DNA from: Granulicella sibirica
GTDB taxonomy: Bacteria > Acidobacteriota > Terriglobia > Terriglobales > Acidobacteriaceae
Direction: 5' to 3'
Length of the DNA stretch: 64,000 nucleotides
Assembly: GCF_004115155.1 (NCBI RefSeq)
Contig: NZ_RDSM01000001.1
Span: 682,001-746,000 of the forward strand
Shown here one piece after another: positions 27,251 to 36,594 of the stretch (the stretch's first letter is position 1; each line of letters opens with the position of its first letter). A program made the position numbers and the translations under genes. The notes beneath the pieces are model-generated. The model was not told the DNA's origin. It worked only from the letters and a program-made list of their open reading frames with translations, and searched no databases.

Positions 27251-28632
27251 GCGCGAGCATCCCACGAAGCCTGACCATGGATCGCTCGACCACCTGTCGC
27301 AAGCACCGCCTCAATCGCCGCTCCGATGCCAAGGATCTTCCTGTCCTGTCCGGAAAGCCCAGCGATCGTAAGCCCAACCGGACCTTCTCCAGGCATGTGA
27401 CTCGGGATCGAGAGCGCACAACCATCGAGGAAGTTGATGATGCTCGGATTGCGAAGCATCGCAACGTTGGCGTCGAAGTACGCTGCATCGCTCGCCTCAA
27501 GATCAGCAATCGGAGGCGCAATGCGCGGAACAGTCGGCATGAGGATCGCATCGAAACCCTCGAAGGCAGCCGCAGCATCCGCCATGATCCTCTTGCGCGC
27601 GTTGAGCACGTCGATATAGTCCGCGGCGCTCATCTCCTTGCCGCGCAGGATCCGCGAGAGCACACGCGGATCGTAGCGCGCAGCATTCTCCGCCAGCAGC
27701 GGCCGATGCCAGGCATACGATTCTGCGGCGCTGAATCCACCCTTCTGATTGGCCATGGGAATCTGCTCGAGCGAAGCGAACGTGACATCAGTCAGCATCG
27801 CGCCGAACGAGGAGAGAAGCGACAACGCCGAGGCGAAGGCAGATGAGACCAGAGCCTCGAGCCCATCGAGCACATATCCCTGGAGAACCGCAAGCCTCAG
27901 GCCCGCGAGTGGATAGACCTCGAGAGCCTTCGGATCATCACCAGCAAGCACGGCATCGATCAGCGCACAGCAAGCCACAGTCGGTGCGAGCGGCCCAAGC
28001 GAGTCCATGGTGGACGAAAGTGGCAACGAACCCTCAAGAGACACGCGGCGAGCAGTAGGCTTGAACCCGGTGAGACCACAGAGAGCTGCAGGAATCCGCA
28101 CCGATCCGCCCGTATCCGAACCGATCGCCGCGGATGCCATCTGATCAGTCACCGAGATCGCAGCACCCGAAGACGAACCGCCCGGAATGCGCCCGACAAC
28201 GCGATCGTATGGATTCCGTGGCGTGCCGTAGTGCGGGTTGAGACCGAGACCGGAGAAGGCGAACTCCGTCATATTCGTCCGCCCAACCAGCACCGCTCCG
28301 GCGTGGCGGAGACGCTGAACGGCGACGGCGTCCCTTTCGCTGGGCGCGGCATCGGCGAGGATCGCTGAACCAGCAGCAGTTGGCTCACCCACTACGTCGA
28401 GGAGATCCTTCACCGATATTGGCAGACCAGCAAGCGGACTCTTTGGACGCGACGCATCGAGTTCAGCCGCGGTCCTTCGCGCAGACTCGCTGTCAACTCG
28501 GATGAACGTGCGCGAACCTTCGCCCGCTGGATCGTCGATCGCTTTAAGGCACGCTCCGACTAAAGCACTGCTACTTAGCTTTCCGTTCGCGAGTCGCTCG
28601 AGCGTGTCCGCGATGGGCTGGAGTGATCTCAC
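27247..28632 (-). CDS. Amidase-signature hydrolase
   Basis: A 461-residue amidase-signature enzyme. The Ser-cisSer-Lys triad is visible: Lys in LPISVKDLLD, the Gly/Ser-rich GGSSSGAA, and the nucleophile region GSDTGGSVRIPA. It cleaves a C-N amide bond; the substrate is not evident. The start is GTG, overlapping the cupin stop (GTGA), and the end overlaps the GH105 start (ATGA), so three genes are translationally coupled. It lacks gatB/gatC neighbours, so it is not the tRNA amidotransferase subunit. Likely cytoplasmic, as there is no signal peptide. Confidence 0.9.
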   Translation of the reverse strand: MRSLQPIADTLERLANGKLSSSALVGACLKAIDDPAGEGSRTFIRVDSESARRTAAELDASRPKSPLAGLPISVKDLLDVVGEPTAAGSAILADAAPSERDAVAVQRLRHAGAVLVGRTNMTEFAFSGLGLNPHYGTPRNPYDRVVGRIPGGSSSGAAISVTDQMASAAIGSDTGGSVRIPAALCGLTGFKPTARRVSLEGSLPLSSTMDSLGPLAPTVACCALIDAVLAGDDPKALEVYPLAGLRLAVLQGYVLDGLEALVSSAFASALSLLSSFGAMLTDVTFASLEQIPMANQKGGFSAAESYAWHRPLLAENAARYDPRVLSRILRGKEMSAADYIDVLNARKRIMADAAAAFEGFDAILMPTVPRIAPPIADLEASDAAYFDANVAMLRNPSIINFLDGCALSIPSHMPGEGPVGLTIAGLSGQDRKILGIGAAIEAVLATGGRAIHGQASWDARA

Positions 28633-29024
28633 TCATCGTCCTTCGCAGGTGCGTCGTAGAGATGCACCTCAAGCAGAAGACACCCGCCGTTGGACTTGAA
28701 CGGCCCATGGAATGTCCCAGGAGGACGACAGGCATACGTGTTCGGCCCGAACGACTCTCCCCCATTCCCATCTTCGTCGTTACCGACGGTCAGATCGCCA
28801 GAGATGAGATAAACCTCCTCCCAGTAGTCGTGAACGAAAGGAGCAGTCGTGTAAGCGCCGGGGCCGAAGCGCAGATGGCGCGTGCGGTAGCCAAGCATGT
28901 TCTTCTCGTCAAGGAAGCCTGCAAGAATCTGCTGCTGGATTCCTGGGGGATAACCGGGCGGAGTCTCCCATCCCTCATCCAGGTCGACCTTGTAGAACTC
29001 CTTATGTTCCTTCTCGATCGGCAT
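28629..29024 (-). CDS. Small cupin protein
   Basis: A 131-residue single-domain cupin. Motif 1 reads FVHDYWEEVYLISG, with His and Glu as possible metal ligands, and motif 2 PPGTFHGPF supplies another His. Such small cupins can be dioxygenases, isomerases or binding proteins in catabolic clusters. AAGGAG lies 5 nt before the ATG. It starts 9 nt after the DUF2848 gene and overlaps the amidase gene. Role in the operon is inferred as an accessory step in the breakdown pathway. Confidence 0.8.
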   Translation of the reverse strand: MPIEKEHKEFYKVDLDEGWETPPGYPPGIQQQILAGFLDEKNMLGYRTRHLRFGPGAYTTAPFVHDYWEEVYLISGDLTVGNDEDGNGGESFGPNTYACRPPGTFHGPFKSNGGCLLLEVHLYDAPAKDDE

Positions 29025-29033
29025 GCTCTCTCC

Positions 29034-29711
29034 TTAGTCGTTATAAGGCAGTTCACGGCAAGTGTAGCTGTGTTTCAGAGAGCGCCCCAGCACCGGGTCT
29101 TCAAGCTCCAGCGTAAAGGTATCGGCGGACCCCATGGCCGCGAGCAAAGGCATCGTCCCACAGTACATCGCACTGTCCACCGGAAGAACCATAGCTCCTT
29201 CGGCGTAGCGTGAGATGAGATCCTCAGGCGCGAGCATGCGGCTTACCAAGCCCTCCTGGTAAAGGGAAGTCTCTCCAGCGCGTGTGACCGAGGATCGAAG
29301 GATCAGTGAATCCCAATGGCCTTTAACCGAATCGAACGGCCAAAGCTCCCGGCAGATAGGTTTGGGACACATCTGCTTTGAGACCGTAACCCCATAGGCC
29401 TCCACCTTGCGGTCGGTATGATCGGAACCGAGGCCTACACATAAACCTTCCGCCAGAGATATAAGAACGAACTCCGCCTCGCCGCTGCTATCCGGACCCG
29501 TGACTTCAATCTCTGAAGCGGTTGTAAGAAGGTCCGCGCCGACGCGATAGAAGCACGGCACAGTGCGCGGACGCGCAACACCGATAACCTGCAGTTCAGC
29601 AATATGATGCTCCACGGACGCAGCATCCCGACCCGTCCAACCAGCGATGATCAGGTCCCGGATCTTGGCGGACAACATTTTTCCGTCCAGGATGAACTCG
29701 AGTATGGGCAT
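29034..29711 (-). CDS. DUF2848 domain-containing protein
   Basis: A 225-residue protein matching DUF2848. The conserved SDHTDRKVE-type motif (about residue 96-104) and SKQMCPKP are visible. The family resembles fumarylacetoacetate hydrolase-like folds and is usually found in catabolic operons with amidases; no activity is firmly established. It starts 13 nt after the monooxygenase gene, with GAGGAG before the ATG. It may open or cleave a ring-fission product generated by the HpaB-type enzyme; this is inference. Confidence 0.82.
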   Translation of the reverse strand: MPILEFILDGKMLSAKIRDLIIAGWTGRDAASVEHHIAELQVIGVARPRTVPCFYRVGADLLTTASEIEVTGPDSSGEAEFVLISLAEGLCVGLGSDHTDRKVEAYGVTVSKQMCPKPICRELWPFDSVKGHWDSLILRSSVTRAGETSLYQEGLVSRMLAPEDLISRYAEGAMVLPVDSAMYCGTMPLLAAMGSADTFTLELEDPVLGRSLKHSYTCRELPYND

Positions 29712-29724
29712 GGCTCCTCAATCG

Positions 29725-31200
29725 TTACTCAACGGTGTTTGTCTTCCTGCCGTTCAAGTCGTATGTCGACATGAAACGCTCGACGGCAGATGTAGCTCGA
29801 TCCCAATCGCAGGTGCGAAACGCGTGGGAACGCGTCACCATCTCGGACCCGGCATAGAACATCTCGTATTGAAGATGGCGTGAGCCGAACTCTGAACCGA
29901 TGGCGTCCCACGCGAGTTTGAAGAGCTTGACACGGCCAGTGGCGTCCGTAACCGGAGAGTGCTGCGTTGCTTCAATGTAACCTTCAATCTCTGGATTGGC
30001 GAAATCGCACGCCGAGGACGGTGTCATGATCATGCCTCCGCCAGAGATCCCGCGAATACGCCCCACAAACCTCGGATAAAGCTGCTGTGTAAGAACCATT
30101 GCAGGATAGAGACGACGCGCGTTCGGCACAAAGTACTTGCCATAGTGCGCTCCCGTGCACTCCATTGCTTCAAGCAAGCCCTCCACCATGGACACCTCAG
30201 CGGCCATCTGCCCCAGAGTCTCGCGCACCGCAGGAATGCCGATGACGCCATTCGTCTCGGCAATCTTCCGTGCTATCCCAAGCAGGAAACGCATCTTCAC
30301 TGTGAGCCGGATCTGGCACTGATAGTTCTGGTACACGTGCGTCGGCGCGGAGTGCCACTGCGCTGAAGCCATCGCAACGTCGTTATGAACGAAGACTCGA
30401 CTCCAGGGCACCTTGACCGAATCGAAATAGAGAACGCTATCGTTTTCATCGAAGGCAGAAGACAGGGGGTTATCGAAGGATGCGCCCGCAGAAGCTTCGA
30501 AAGACTTACGGGAAAGTAGCTTCAGTCCAGGTGCATTCAGCGGGACCATTGCCGTAATGCTGTACTTCTCCTCTCCCGGCTTCAAAGGCTGAATACACGC
30601 TACCATCACCTCATTGGCCATGGGGCATCCCGTCGCAAGCATCTTTGCGCCGCGCAGGGTTACACCTTCGGCATCCTCATCCACAACGCCCGCGGCGACG
30701 AACTCATTCGCCTGCTCCGATGCGCCTTTGCTCCGATCAGCCTGCGGGTTGATGATGGCATACGTAAGATACAGGTCGTTGTCACGGGCATATTCGTAAT
30801 AGGAGCACAAAGCCCTTGCGTATCTCTCCCCGTGAGCCCGAAAGAGATCCATCCCCATATACATTCCGGAAAGCGCCGAGGCAACATGGTCAGGAGATCG
30901 ACCCAAGAAACCGCAGGAAAGCTCAGCCCAAGCCTCAAGAGCAGCACGCCGCTCGACCAACTCCGCGTACGAAGTGGGAAGCTGCCACATGCGGCTGACG
31001 CCCTCTCCTGTCTTCGGCGAGGCGAAGGTCATCTGATGAATATTCTCGGGCCTCGATTGATAGTCGTAGAGAGCGGCTGCGGAACGGACGCTCGAACGAA
31101 AGGCGGAGTGATCGACGTGATTCTCGACGAGAGCCCCATCCAGAAAGATATGACGGCCGTCCCGGAGACTCGCAAGGTGCTGAACGCCATTTTTCGGCAT
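29725..31200 (-). CDS. HpaB-family flavin-dependent monooxygenase
   Basis: A 491-residue protein of the 4-hydroxyphenylacetate 3-hydroxylase (HpaB) large-component family. Visible motifs include MGMDLFRAHGERYA, IINPQADRSK, GCPMANEV and the C-terminal FYAGSEMVTRSHAFR. These enzymes use reduced FAD and oxygen to hydroxylate aromatic or heteroaromatic rings, and need a separate flavin reductase, which is not in this window. It is the first gene of the operon; GGGAG lies 4 nt before the ATG and a good promoter lies about 50 nt upstream. Substrate is unknown. Confidence 0.9.
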   Translation of the reverse strand: MPKNGVQHLASLRDGRHIFLDGALVENHVDHSAFRSSVRSAAALYDYQSRPENIHQMTFASPKTGEGVSRMWQLPTSYAELVERRAALEAWAELSCGFLGRSPDHVASALSGMYMGMDLFRAHGERYARALCSYYEYARDNDLYLTYAIINPQADRSKGASEQANEFVAAGVVDEDAEGVTLRGAKMLATGCPMANEVMVACIQPLKPGEEKYSITAMVPLNAPGLKLLSRKSFEASAGASFDNPLSSAFDENDSVLYFDSVKVPWSRVFVHNDVAMASAQWHSAPTHVYQNYQCQIRLTVKMRFLLGIARKIAETNGVIGIPAVRETLGQMAAEVSMVEGLLEAMECTGAHYGKYFVPNARRLYPAMVLTQQLYPRFVGRIRGISGGGMIMTPSSACDFANPEIEGYIEATQHSPVTDATGRVKLFKLAWDAIGSEFGSRHLQYEMFYAGSEMVTRSHAFRTCDWDRATSAVERFMSTYDLNGRKTNTVE

Positions 31201-31248
31201 GAATCTCCCGTCGCGATGGTCTGGGCTGTGCTCGTCGACTCAGAGAGG

Positions 31249-31277
31249 AGCATAGGGCGCTGCCCGGAGGTAGTCAA
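31249..31277 (-). promoter_or_regulatory. Strong candidate promoter of the hpaB-like operon
   Basis: On the minus strand TTGACT (31277-31272) is followed after exactly 17 bp by TATGCT (31254-31249). Transcription would begin near 31242, about 42 nt before the ATG at 31200. The adjoining AT-rich stretch 31275-31305, between here and the divergent marR gene, is a likely site for the MarR operator and the divergent promoter. Confidence 0.6.
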
Positions 31278-31345
31278 GTAGATTAAGTAAATTATTGTTT
31301 CTGTGGATCAAGCCTTTCGTGAAGTTTTCCGGTTAGAGTGGAGCG

Positions 31346-32038
31346 ATGATCCGTTCCTCGAAGAAACGACCGGTGCGGAAGCGAACTGCCATCCCGGATC
31401 TCACGGGCGGCGCGCGGAAGCAGCCTTCGAAGGGTACCGTCGCCAGAGCGTCATCGCCGTTGCTCCCGCTCTCAGCGACGCGCCTCGCGATCCTTGATGA
31501 GGGCGGAGCCACCGATCATCAGTTTCGACAGCTTCTGCACGATTTCTCCACGCTCGGCGCATCCCTGGAGTTGGCCAGGGCTCATCTCGCTTCGCTGCTC
31601 GGCCTCTCTTCGCCTCAGTACAACATCGCCATGATCCTCGCGAATCATCAGCACGAAGGCGGCATCCGGGTAAGCGACGTCGCCAAGAGGCTTCACGTCA
31701 GCACAGCATTCATTACAAGTGAGGTTGGGAAACTCGAGTTGGCGGGCCTGGTAAGCAAGCGTCCCAACCCGAGCGATGGGAGAGGCGTGCTGCTTCGGCT
31801 AACCGATAAAGGCGAATCGCTGGTTCAGCGTGTTGGTCCGGAGCGTCAGAGAGTGAACGATCACCTGTTCGGAGGTCTCTCCGCCAAGAGCTTTCGCAAT
31901 CTCTCCAAAACCCTCGCAGCGCTGATCGATGACTTCGCCTATACGATGTCGCTCCTGAAGTTCGCCAAGGTAGACCAAAGCGGAACGATCATCGGCTACG
32001 AAGACGGTCAGAAACATCTGCAGCACAGTGAGGACTGA
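31346..32038 (+). CDS. MarR-family transcriptional regulator
   Basis: A 230-residue winged helix-turn-helix regulator. The DNA-binding region (about residues 110-170) contains VSDVAKRLHVSTAFITSEVG and the wing KRPNPSDGRGVLLRLT. The first 55 residues are a basic, low-complexity extension; no better start was found. It lies divergent to the hpaB-like operon across 145 nt and directly ahead of an amidohydrolase gene (TGATG overlap). MarR proteins usually repress neighbouring catabolic genes and let go when a phenolic ligand binds, so control of both transcripts is expected. Confidence 0.88.
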   Translation: MIRSSKKRPVRKRTAIPDLTGGARKQPSKGTVARASSPLLPLSATRLAILDEGGATDHQFRQLLHDFSTLGASLELARAHLASLLGLSSPQYNIAMILANHQHEGGIRVSDVAKRLHVSTAFITSEVGKLELAGLVSKRPNPSDGRGVLLRLTDKGESLVQRVGPERQRVNDHLFGGLSAKSFRNLSKTLAALIDDFAYTMSLLKFAKVDQSGTIIGYEDGQKHLQHSED

Positions 32039-33465
32039 TGAAAGCACGTTTGCTCGCTCGACTTGCCATCCTTACCATTGCAGCATTGCCGAGCGCCTAT
32101 GCACAGACCCTCGTACAGGGCAGAGACGCAGCGGCGCAGGGCTCTCCCGATTACGACCTGCTGCTGAAGGGCGGTCACGTCATCGACGCGAAGAACAGCA
32201 TCGATACCGTGATGGACCTTGCCATCAAAGATGGAAAGGTCGCGGCAGTCGGGAAAGACATTCCTGCGGACACCGCTGTAAAGGCGGTGACCGTAACCGG
32301 CATGTACGTCGTTCCCGGACTGATTGACATCCACACGCACGTGTATGCGGGCACGGGTGAACGGCACTCCTACGCCGGAGACCTTAGTGTGTATCCCGAT
32401 GGCTTCACGCTGCGCAACGGAGTGACGACCATCGTCGACGCGGGCTCCTCGGGCTGGCGGAACTTTCCCGACTTCAAGGACCGGATCATCGACCGTTCGG
32501 AGACGCGCGTCCTGGCGATGCTCAACATCGTTGGGTCCGGCATGAGAGGCGGCAAGTACGAGAACAACCTTGAGGATATGCAGGCCGAGCCCACGGCGGC
32601 GATGGCTCTCAAGTATCCGGGTGTCATCGTTGGTGTAAAGAGCGCGCACTTCATGGGACCCGAATGGACGCCGTATGAGCAGGCGGTGAAGGCAGGAACA
32701 ATCGCGCATATTCCGGTGATGATCGACTTCGGCGGCAGGCGAATCGAAAGGCCGCTCTATCAACTGCTGGAGACTGTCCTGCGGCCAGGCGACATTTATA
32801 CGCACGCACTCTCCGGCGAGCGCGGCGAGCAGGACTTCAAGACCGGCGGCCCGGGACGCGGCATGCGTGAAGGACGCGCGCGCGGCATCTACTTCGATGT
32901 TGGCCATGGGCAGGCGAGCTTCGCATGGTTCACCGCCATTCCTCTGTACAAGGCCGGCTTTGCGCCAGATTCGATCTCGACTGACCTGCACATCGACAGC
33001 ATGAACGCCGGAATGAAAGACCTGCTGAACGTCGGTGACAAGTTCCTCGCGATGGGCATGCCTCTCCAGGAGGTCGTGAGGGACATGACCTGGAATCCCG
33101 CGCGGGAGATCCTGCAGACTCAACTTGGAAACCTTTCCGTCGGGGCCATCGCGGATGTGGCCGTCCTCAGCGTGCAGCACGGTGATTTCGGCTTCGACGA
33201 CGCGTACAGCACTGTCGTGAGGAGCAACCAGAAAATGTTGTGTGAGTTGACGGTCAAGGATGGGAAGGTCGTCTATGACCTGAATGCCATCACAGGTGAG
33301 CCGTGGGATGTCCCTCCAGGCCGCGCCGACCGGCTGGCAAAGCGTTGGACGAAGCTCAGAGAGCGTGGCTTCGGCGACTCACATTGGAAGCCGCTTCCCG
33401 GTCAGCCGCTCGTCAAGGATTGGACGCCATATCCCTGGACCGGTGCTGACGCGCCGAAGCCGTAG
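32038..33465 (+). CDS. Secreted metal-dependent amidohydrolase (dihydroorotase/deacetylase-like)
   Basis: A 475-residue amidohydrolase-superfamily protein with a signal peptide ending at PSAYAQ. The metal-binding DIHTHVY motif is clear, as are the N-terminal strand LLLKGGHVIDAKNSID and later GIYFDVGHG and STDLHID motifs. Members hydrolyse cyclic amides or N-acyl groups. The ATG overlaps the marR stop (TGATG), so the two genes are coupled. Export to the periplasm suggests a first attack on an external amide or imide substrate feeding the divergent operon; this link is inferred from position. Confidence 0.85.
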   Translation: MKARLLARLAILTIAALPSAYAQTLVQGRDAAAQGSPDYDLLLKGGHVIDAKNSIDTVMDLAIKDGKVAAVGKDIPADTAVKAVTVTGMYVVPGLIDIHTHVYAGTGERHSYAGDLSVYPDGFTLRNGVTTIVDAGSSGWRNFPDFKDRIIDRSETRVLAMLNIVGSGMRGGKYENNLEDMQAEPTAAMALKYPGVIVGVKSAHFMGPEWTPYEQAVKAGTIAHIPVMIDFGGRRIERPLYQLLETVLRPGDIYTHALSGERGEQDFKTGGPGRGMREGRARGIYFDVGHGQASFAWFTAIPLYKAGFAPDSISTDLHIDSMNAGMKDLLNVGDKFLAMGMPLQEVVRDMTWNPAREILQTQLGNLSVGAIADVAVLSVQHGDFGFDDAYSTVVRSNQKMLCELTVKDGKVVYDLNAITGEPWDVPPGRADRLAKRWTKLRERGFGDSHWKPLPGQPLVKDWTPYPWTGADAPKP

Positions 33466-33496
33466 CCGGGATCAGCTTGGAAGATTAAGGATGTGC

Positions 33497-34555
33497 ATGC
33501 AAAAGAGAGTTTCTTGGACGACCGTCGTCGCCTTCGGGGTAATGCTCGCACTCGACCACGCGCAAGCGCAGCAGGATGCTCCGCTTGAGGATGTTGTACG
33601 AGAAGCAGCGGGCCGATCAACACTCGCTGCTTCCGGCGGCGTCCCCTTCCACCTGAAAGCGACGATATCTGACGAAAAGAAGCATGATCCACAGTGGGAT
33701 GCCGAGGTGGAAGAATGGTGGCAGTCGCCGACAGTATGGCGACGTGAGTTTCATTCGAAGACCTTCTCGCAGACCCTTGTGGTGAACGGCGCCGCGAGGG
33801 AGGAGCACATTGCCGGACCTGTCTTCCCGGAACTGCTGCGGAATCTAACGGTAGAGTTGGTCGACACGGTGCCGAGGTTCGATCAGCTTGCGGCACTTCA
33901 CATCAAGGTCGACAAGCCCGACGGCACGCCGGGCCAAATCAAGGCAAAGTGGGAGATTCCTGGAAGCGATGGAACGACCACAAGGGCATTAGCCGCATCC
34001 ATTGCAATCTCACGTGAAACCGGGCTTTTTGTCTACGGCGGAGACATCGACTGGGATGTGGCGCTTCACGACTTTGCCGATTTCCACGGAAAGCAGATCG
34101 CACGCCGCCTCACCGCGCAGTCACAAGGCGGCCCGCAGCTAACCGCGAAGGTCACCCTTCTCGAGGATCTAGCCGGAAGCGAATCGGCAGGCTTCGTCAT
34201 ACGGAGGCCAACTCCCGCCAAACACCAGCTGCGTGTCGTTGTTGTCCCAGAAGGCCAGATGCGCAAGCTCATCCTCCAGGCCCCGCAGCCAAAGTGGCCC
34301 GCAGTGCAGACGGGGCCTCTTTCAGGCACCATGGTCATGCGGATCGTTGTTGATCGTGAGGGCAACGTTCGGTCGGTCGACGACTTCTTCTCCGATAACC
34401 CGGCTCTCCAGGTGGCAGCTCAGGAACAGATGATGCGATGGAAGTTCCGGCCGTACCCCGATCGAGACGCCTCAGTTCAGGTGATCTCCACCCTCACCTT
34501 CCCGTTCAGCACCACGCGAGAAGAGTCCGCAGCTGGCGCACAGATGCCCAAATAG
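33497..34555 (+). CDS. Secreted protein with TonB C-terminal domain
   Basis: A 352-residue protein with a signal peptide (VVAFGVMLALDHAQAQ) and a C-terminal TonB-like domain (GTMVMRIVVDREGNVRSVDD, then MMRWKFRPY). The start at 33497 follows AAGG by 6 nt; the frame is open upstream inside the previous gene. It lacks the N-terminal membrane anchor and Pro-rich linker of TonB, so it is not a classic energy transducer; such periplasmic TonB-C proteins are abundant in Acidobacteriota and their role is unclear. It lies 31 nt after the amidohydrolase gene. Confidence 0.78.
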   Translation: MQKRVSWTTVVAFGVMLALDHAQAQQDAPLEDVVREAAGRSTLAASGGVPFHLKATISDEKKHDPQWDAEVEEWWQSPTVWRREFHSKTFSQTLVVNGAAREEHIAGPVFPELLRNLTVELVDTVPRFDQLAALHIKVDKPDGTPGQIKAKWEIPGSDGTTTRALAASIAISRETGLFVYGGDIDWDVALHDFADFHGKQIARRLTAQSQGGPQLTAKVTLLEDLAGSESAGFVIRRPTPAKHQLRVVVVPEGQMRKLILQAPQPKWPAVQTGPLSGTMVMRIVVDREGNVRSVDDFFSDNPALQVAAQEQMMRWKFRPYPDRDASVQVISTLTFPFSTTREESAAGAQMPK

Positions 34556-34701
34556 CTGTAATTGAACAAGTTTCATCGCATTCGGCGAAAACTTCCATTC
34601 GTACAGATGACAATAAGCACGCTTTCAGCATCATAGAAACCAAAGCGACGTAATCTGGCGATATAGCCCCTCTGTGTTCCTGCACGTCCTCAAACGAAAC
34701 T

Positions 34702-36528
34702 ATGACGGAGTCGAACGCCAACGTGAACGGTCAAAGCCCCTGGCGGGAACGACTTAGCGCGCTCAAGAACATGCCGCCGGTCCTGAAGATTCTCTGGGAT
34801 TCGGGTCCGGAGGTCGTGAGCTGGGGCCTTATCCTGCGCGTCATCGTGGCAGTTCTTCCCTTTGCCGTGGCCAAGGTCGCCCAGTACATTATCACGGACA
34901 TCGCGGGGCATCTGCGTGGAGAGCCGCTCCCATCGCGCTTCTGGTCGCTCGTCGCCGCTGAGGTTGCGCTCAACGTTGTGCTTGGTCTGATCACCCGCGC
35001 CATCGACTATTCCGACTCTCTTCTTGCTAACCGGTACACGCAGTACGTCAGCGTTCGCGTGATGGAGCAGGCTGCACGGCTGGATCTCACAACGTACGAG
35101 AACCCGGTCTTCTACGACCGCTTGGAACGTGCCCGTGTCCAGGCCACGGATCGCCTGGCGATGATCCAGCAGATGGGGCGCCTCTTCCAGCAGGTGATCA
35201 CCACCCTCGTCTTTTCGGCCGCACTCGCCTGGGCTTCACCGTGGCTTGTTCTCCTTCTCGCTCTCGGCGTGCTTCCTTCCTTCCTCGGCGAAACGCATTT
35301 TGCCTTCCTTGGCTACGCAAAGAACTTCCGCCAGACAACCGCAAAGCGGCAGATGGACTATCTTCGCGAAGTCGCGGGAAGCCGGGAAGGAGCGAAGGAG
35401 GTAAAGCTCTTCGGTCTGAATAAATTCTTTACCGAGCGCTTCCAGGCACTCGCCCGGAAGATCTACCAGGAAGATGTCGCCCTGTCTCGATCGAAGTTGA
35501 TCATGGGTGGCCTTCTCGGAATCATCGGCACACTTGGCTACTACGGCGCCTACGTCTATGTGATCTGGAGAACGATCGCCGGACATTACGACATCGGCCA
35601 ATTCACCTTCCTCACAGCGGCCATCCAGCAAGCGAGTTCCAACCTGCAGCAAGTCTTCTCGACGGCGTCAGGCATCGCCGACCAGGCACTCTTCCTCACC
35701 GACTTGCTCGCGTTTTTTGCAATGGAGCCGACAGTGCGATCTAAGCCGGATGGGTTGCCCGCCCCTCGATCGATCGTTCGTGGATTCGAGTTCCGCAACG
35801 TCTCGTTTACCTACCCCGGCACAAACCGCACAGTCTTGAAGGATTTTAACCTGACCCTTTCGCCGGGGGAGCGCATTGCGCTGATCGGCGAGAATGGCCA
35901 GGGCAAGACAACGGTAGTGAAACTGATCACCAGGCTCTACGACCCAACTCAGGGACAGATCCTCCTCGATGGAGTGGACCTGCGCGAGTACTCCCTGGAA
36001 GATTTGCATCGCCAGATCGGCGTGATCTTCCAGGACTTCATGCGCTTTGAGATGACCGCGAGAGAGAACATTGCCGTCGGTCGTGTCGATCAGACGCACA
36101 ATCAAAATGACATTGAATCCGCGGCTCATAAGAGTCTTGCCGACACCGTGGTGGTCAAGCTCTCGGAAGGCTACGACCAGATGCTCGGAAGACGGTTTGA
36201 GGGAGGCGTTGAGCTTTCCGGCGGTGAGTGGCAAAAGATGGCCCTCGCCCGCGCCTACCTTCGCGATGCGCAATTGCTGATCCTGGATGAGCCGACGGCC
36301 GCACTCGACGCACGAAGCGAACTCGAGGTGTTCGAGCGCTTCGCCGAACTCACGCAGGGCAAAATGGCTCTATTGATCTCGCATCGGTTCTCCACGGTCC
36401 GTATGGCCGATAGGATCGTGGTGCTTGCGGGTGGCCGGTTGATTGAAGAAGGAAACCACCAGAACCTCATGGCTCGCGGAGGCGTCTACGCGGGCATGTT
36501 CGAGATGCAGGCGGCAAGTTATCGCTAG
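34702..36528 (+). CDS. ABC exporter, fused permease-ATPase
   Basis: A 608-residue half-transporter. The membrane domain spans about residues 30-330 and the ATPase domain about 360-600, with Walker A GENGQGKTT, signature LSGGEWQKM, Walker B LLILDEPTAALD and H-loop LISHRFST. All motifs are intact. The SGGEW form of the signature differs slightly from the usual SGGQ. A gene for a cyclic-glucan-synthase-like enzyme starts 66 nt downstream on the same strand, so an NdvA-like glucan export role is possible but unproven. No clear ribosome site precedes the ATG. Confidence 0.85.
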   Translation: MTESNANVNGQSPWRERLSALKNMPPVLKILWDSGPEVVSWGLILRVIVAVLPFAVAKVAQYIITDIAGHLRGEPLPSRFWSLVAAEVALNVVLGLITRAIDYSDSLLANRYTQYVSVRVMEQAARLDLTTYENPVFYDRLERARVQATDRLAMIQQMGRLFQQVITTLVFSAALAWASPWLVLLLALGVLPSFLGETHFAFLGYAKNFRQTTAKRQMDYLREVAGSREGAKEVKLFGLNKFFTERFQALARKIYQEDVALSRSKLIMGGLLGIIGTLGYYGAYVYVIWRTIAGHYDIGQFTFLTAAIQQASSNLQQVFSTASGIADQALFLTDLLAFFAMEPTVRSKPDGLPAPRSIVRGFEFRNVSFTYPGTNRTVLKDFNLTLSPGERIALIGENGQGKTTVVKLITRLYDPTQGQILLDGVDLREYSLEDLHRQIGVIFQDFMRFEMTARENIAVGRVDQTHNQNDIESAAHKSLADTVVVKLSEGYDQMLGRRFEGGVELSGGEWQKMALARAYLRDAQLLILDEPTAALDARSELEVFERFAELTQGKMALLISHRFSTVRMADRIVVLAGGRLIEEGNHQNLMARGGVYAGMFEMQAASYR

Positions 36529-36594
36529 CCCACGGAGTCGCGCACTGCTGCAAGGTCTCGTCGCCTGAGCGATCGACGGCCGGAGGAGGAAACC

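Noticed and set aside
27247-28632. Amidase as GatA of the tRNA amidotransferase
   Set aside because: No gatB or gatC neighbours, and it is translationally coupled to catabolic genes.
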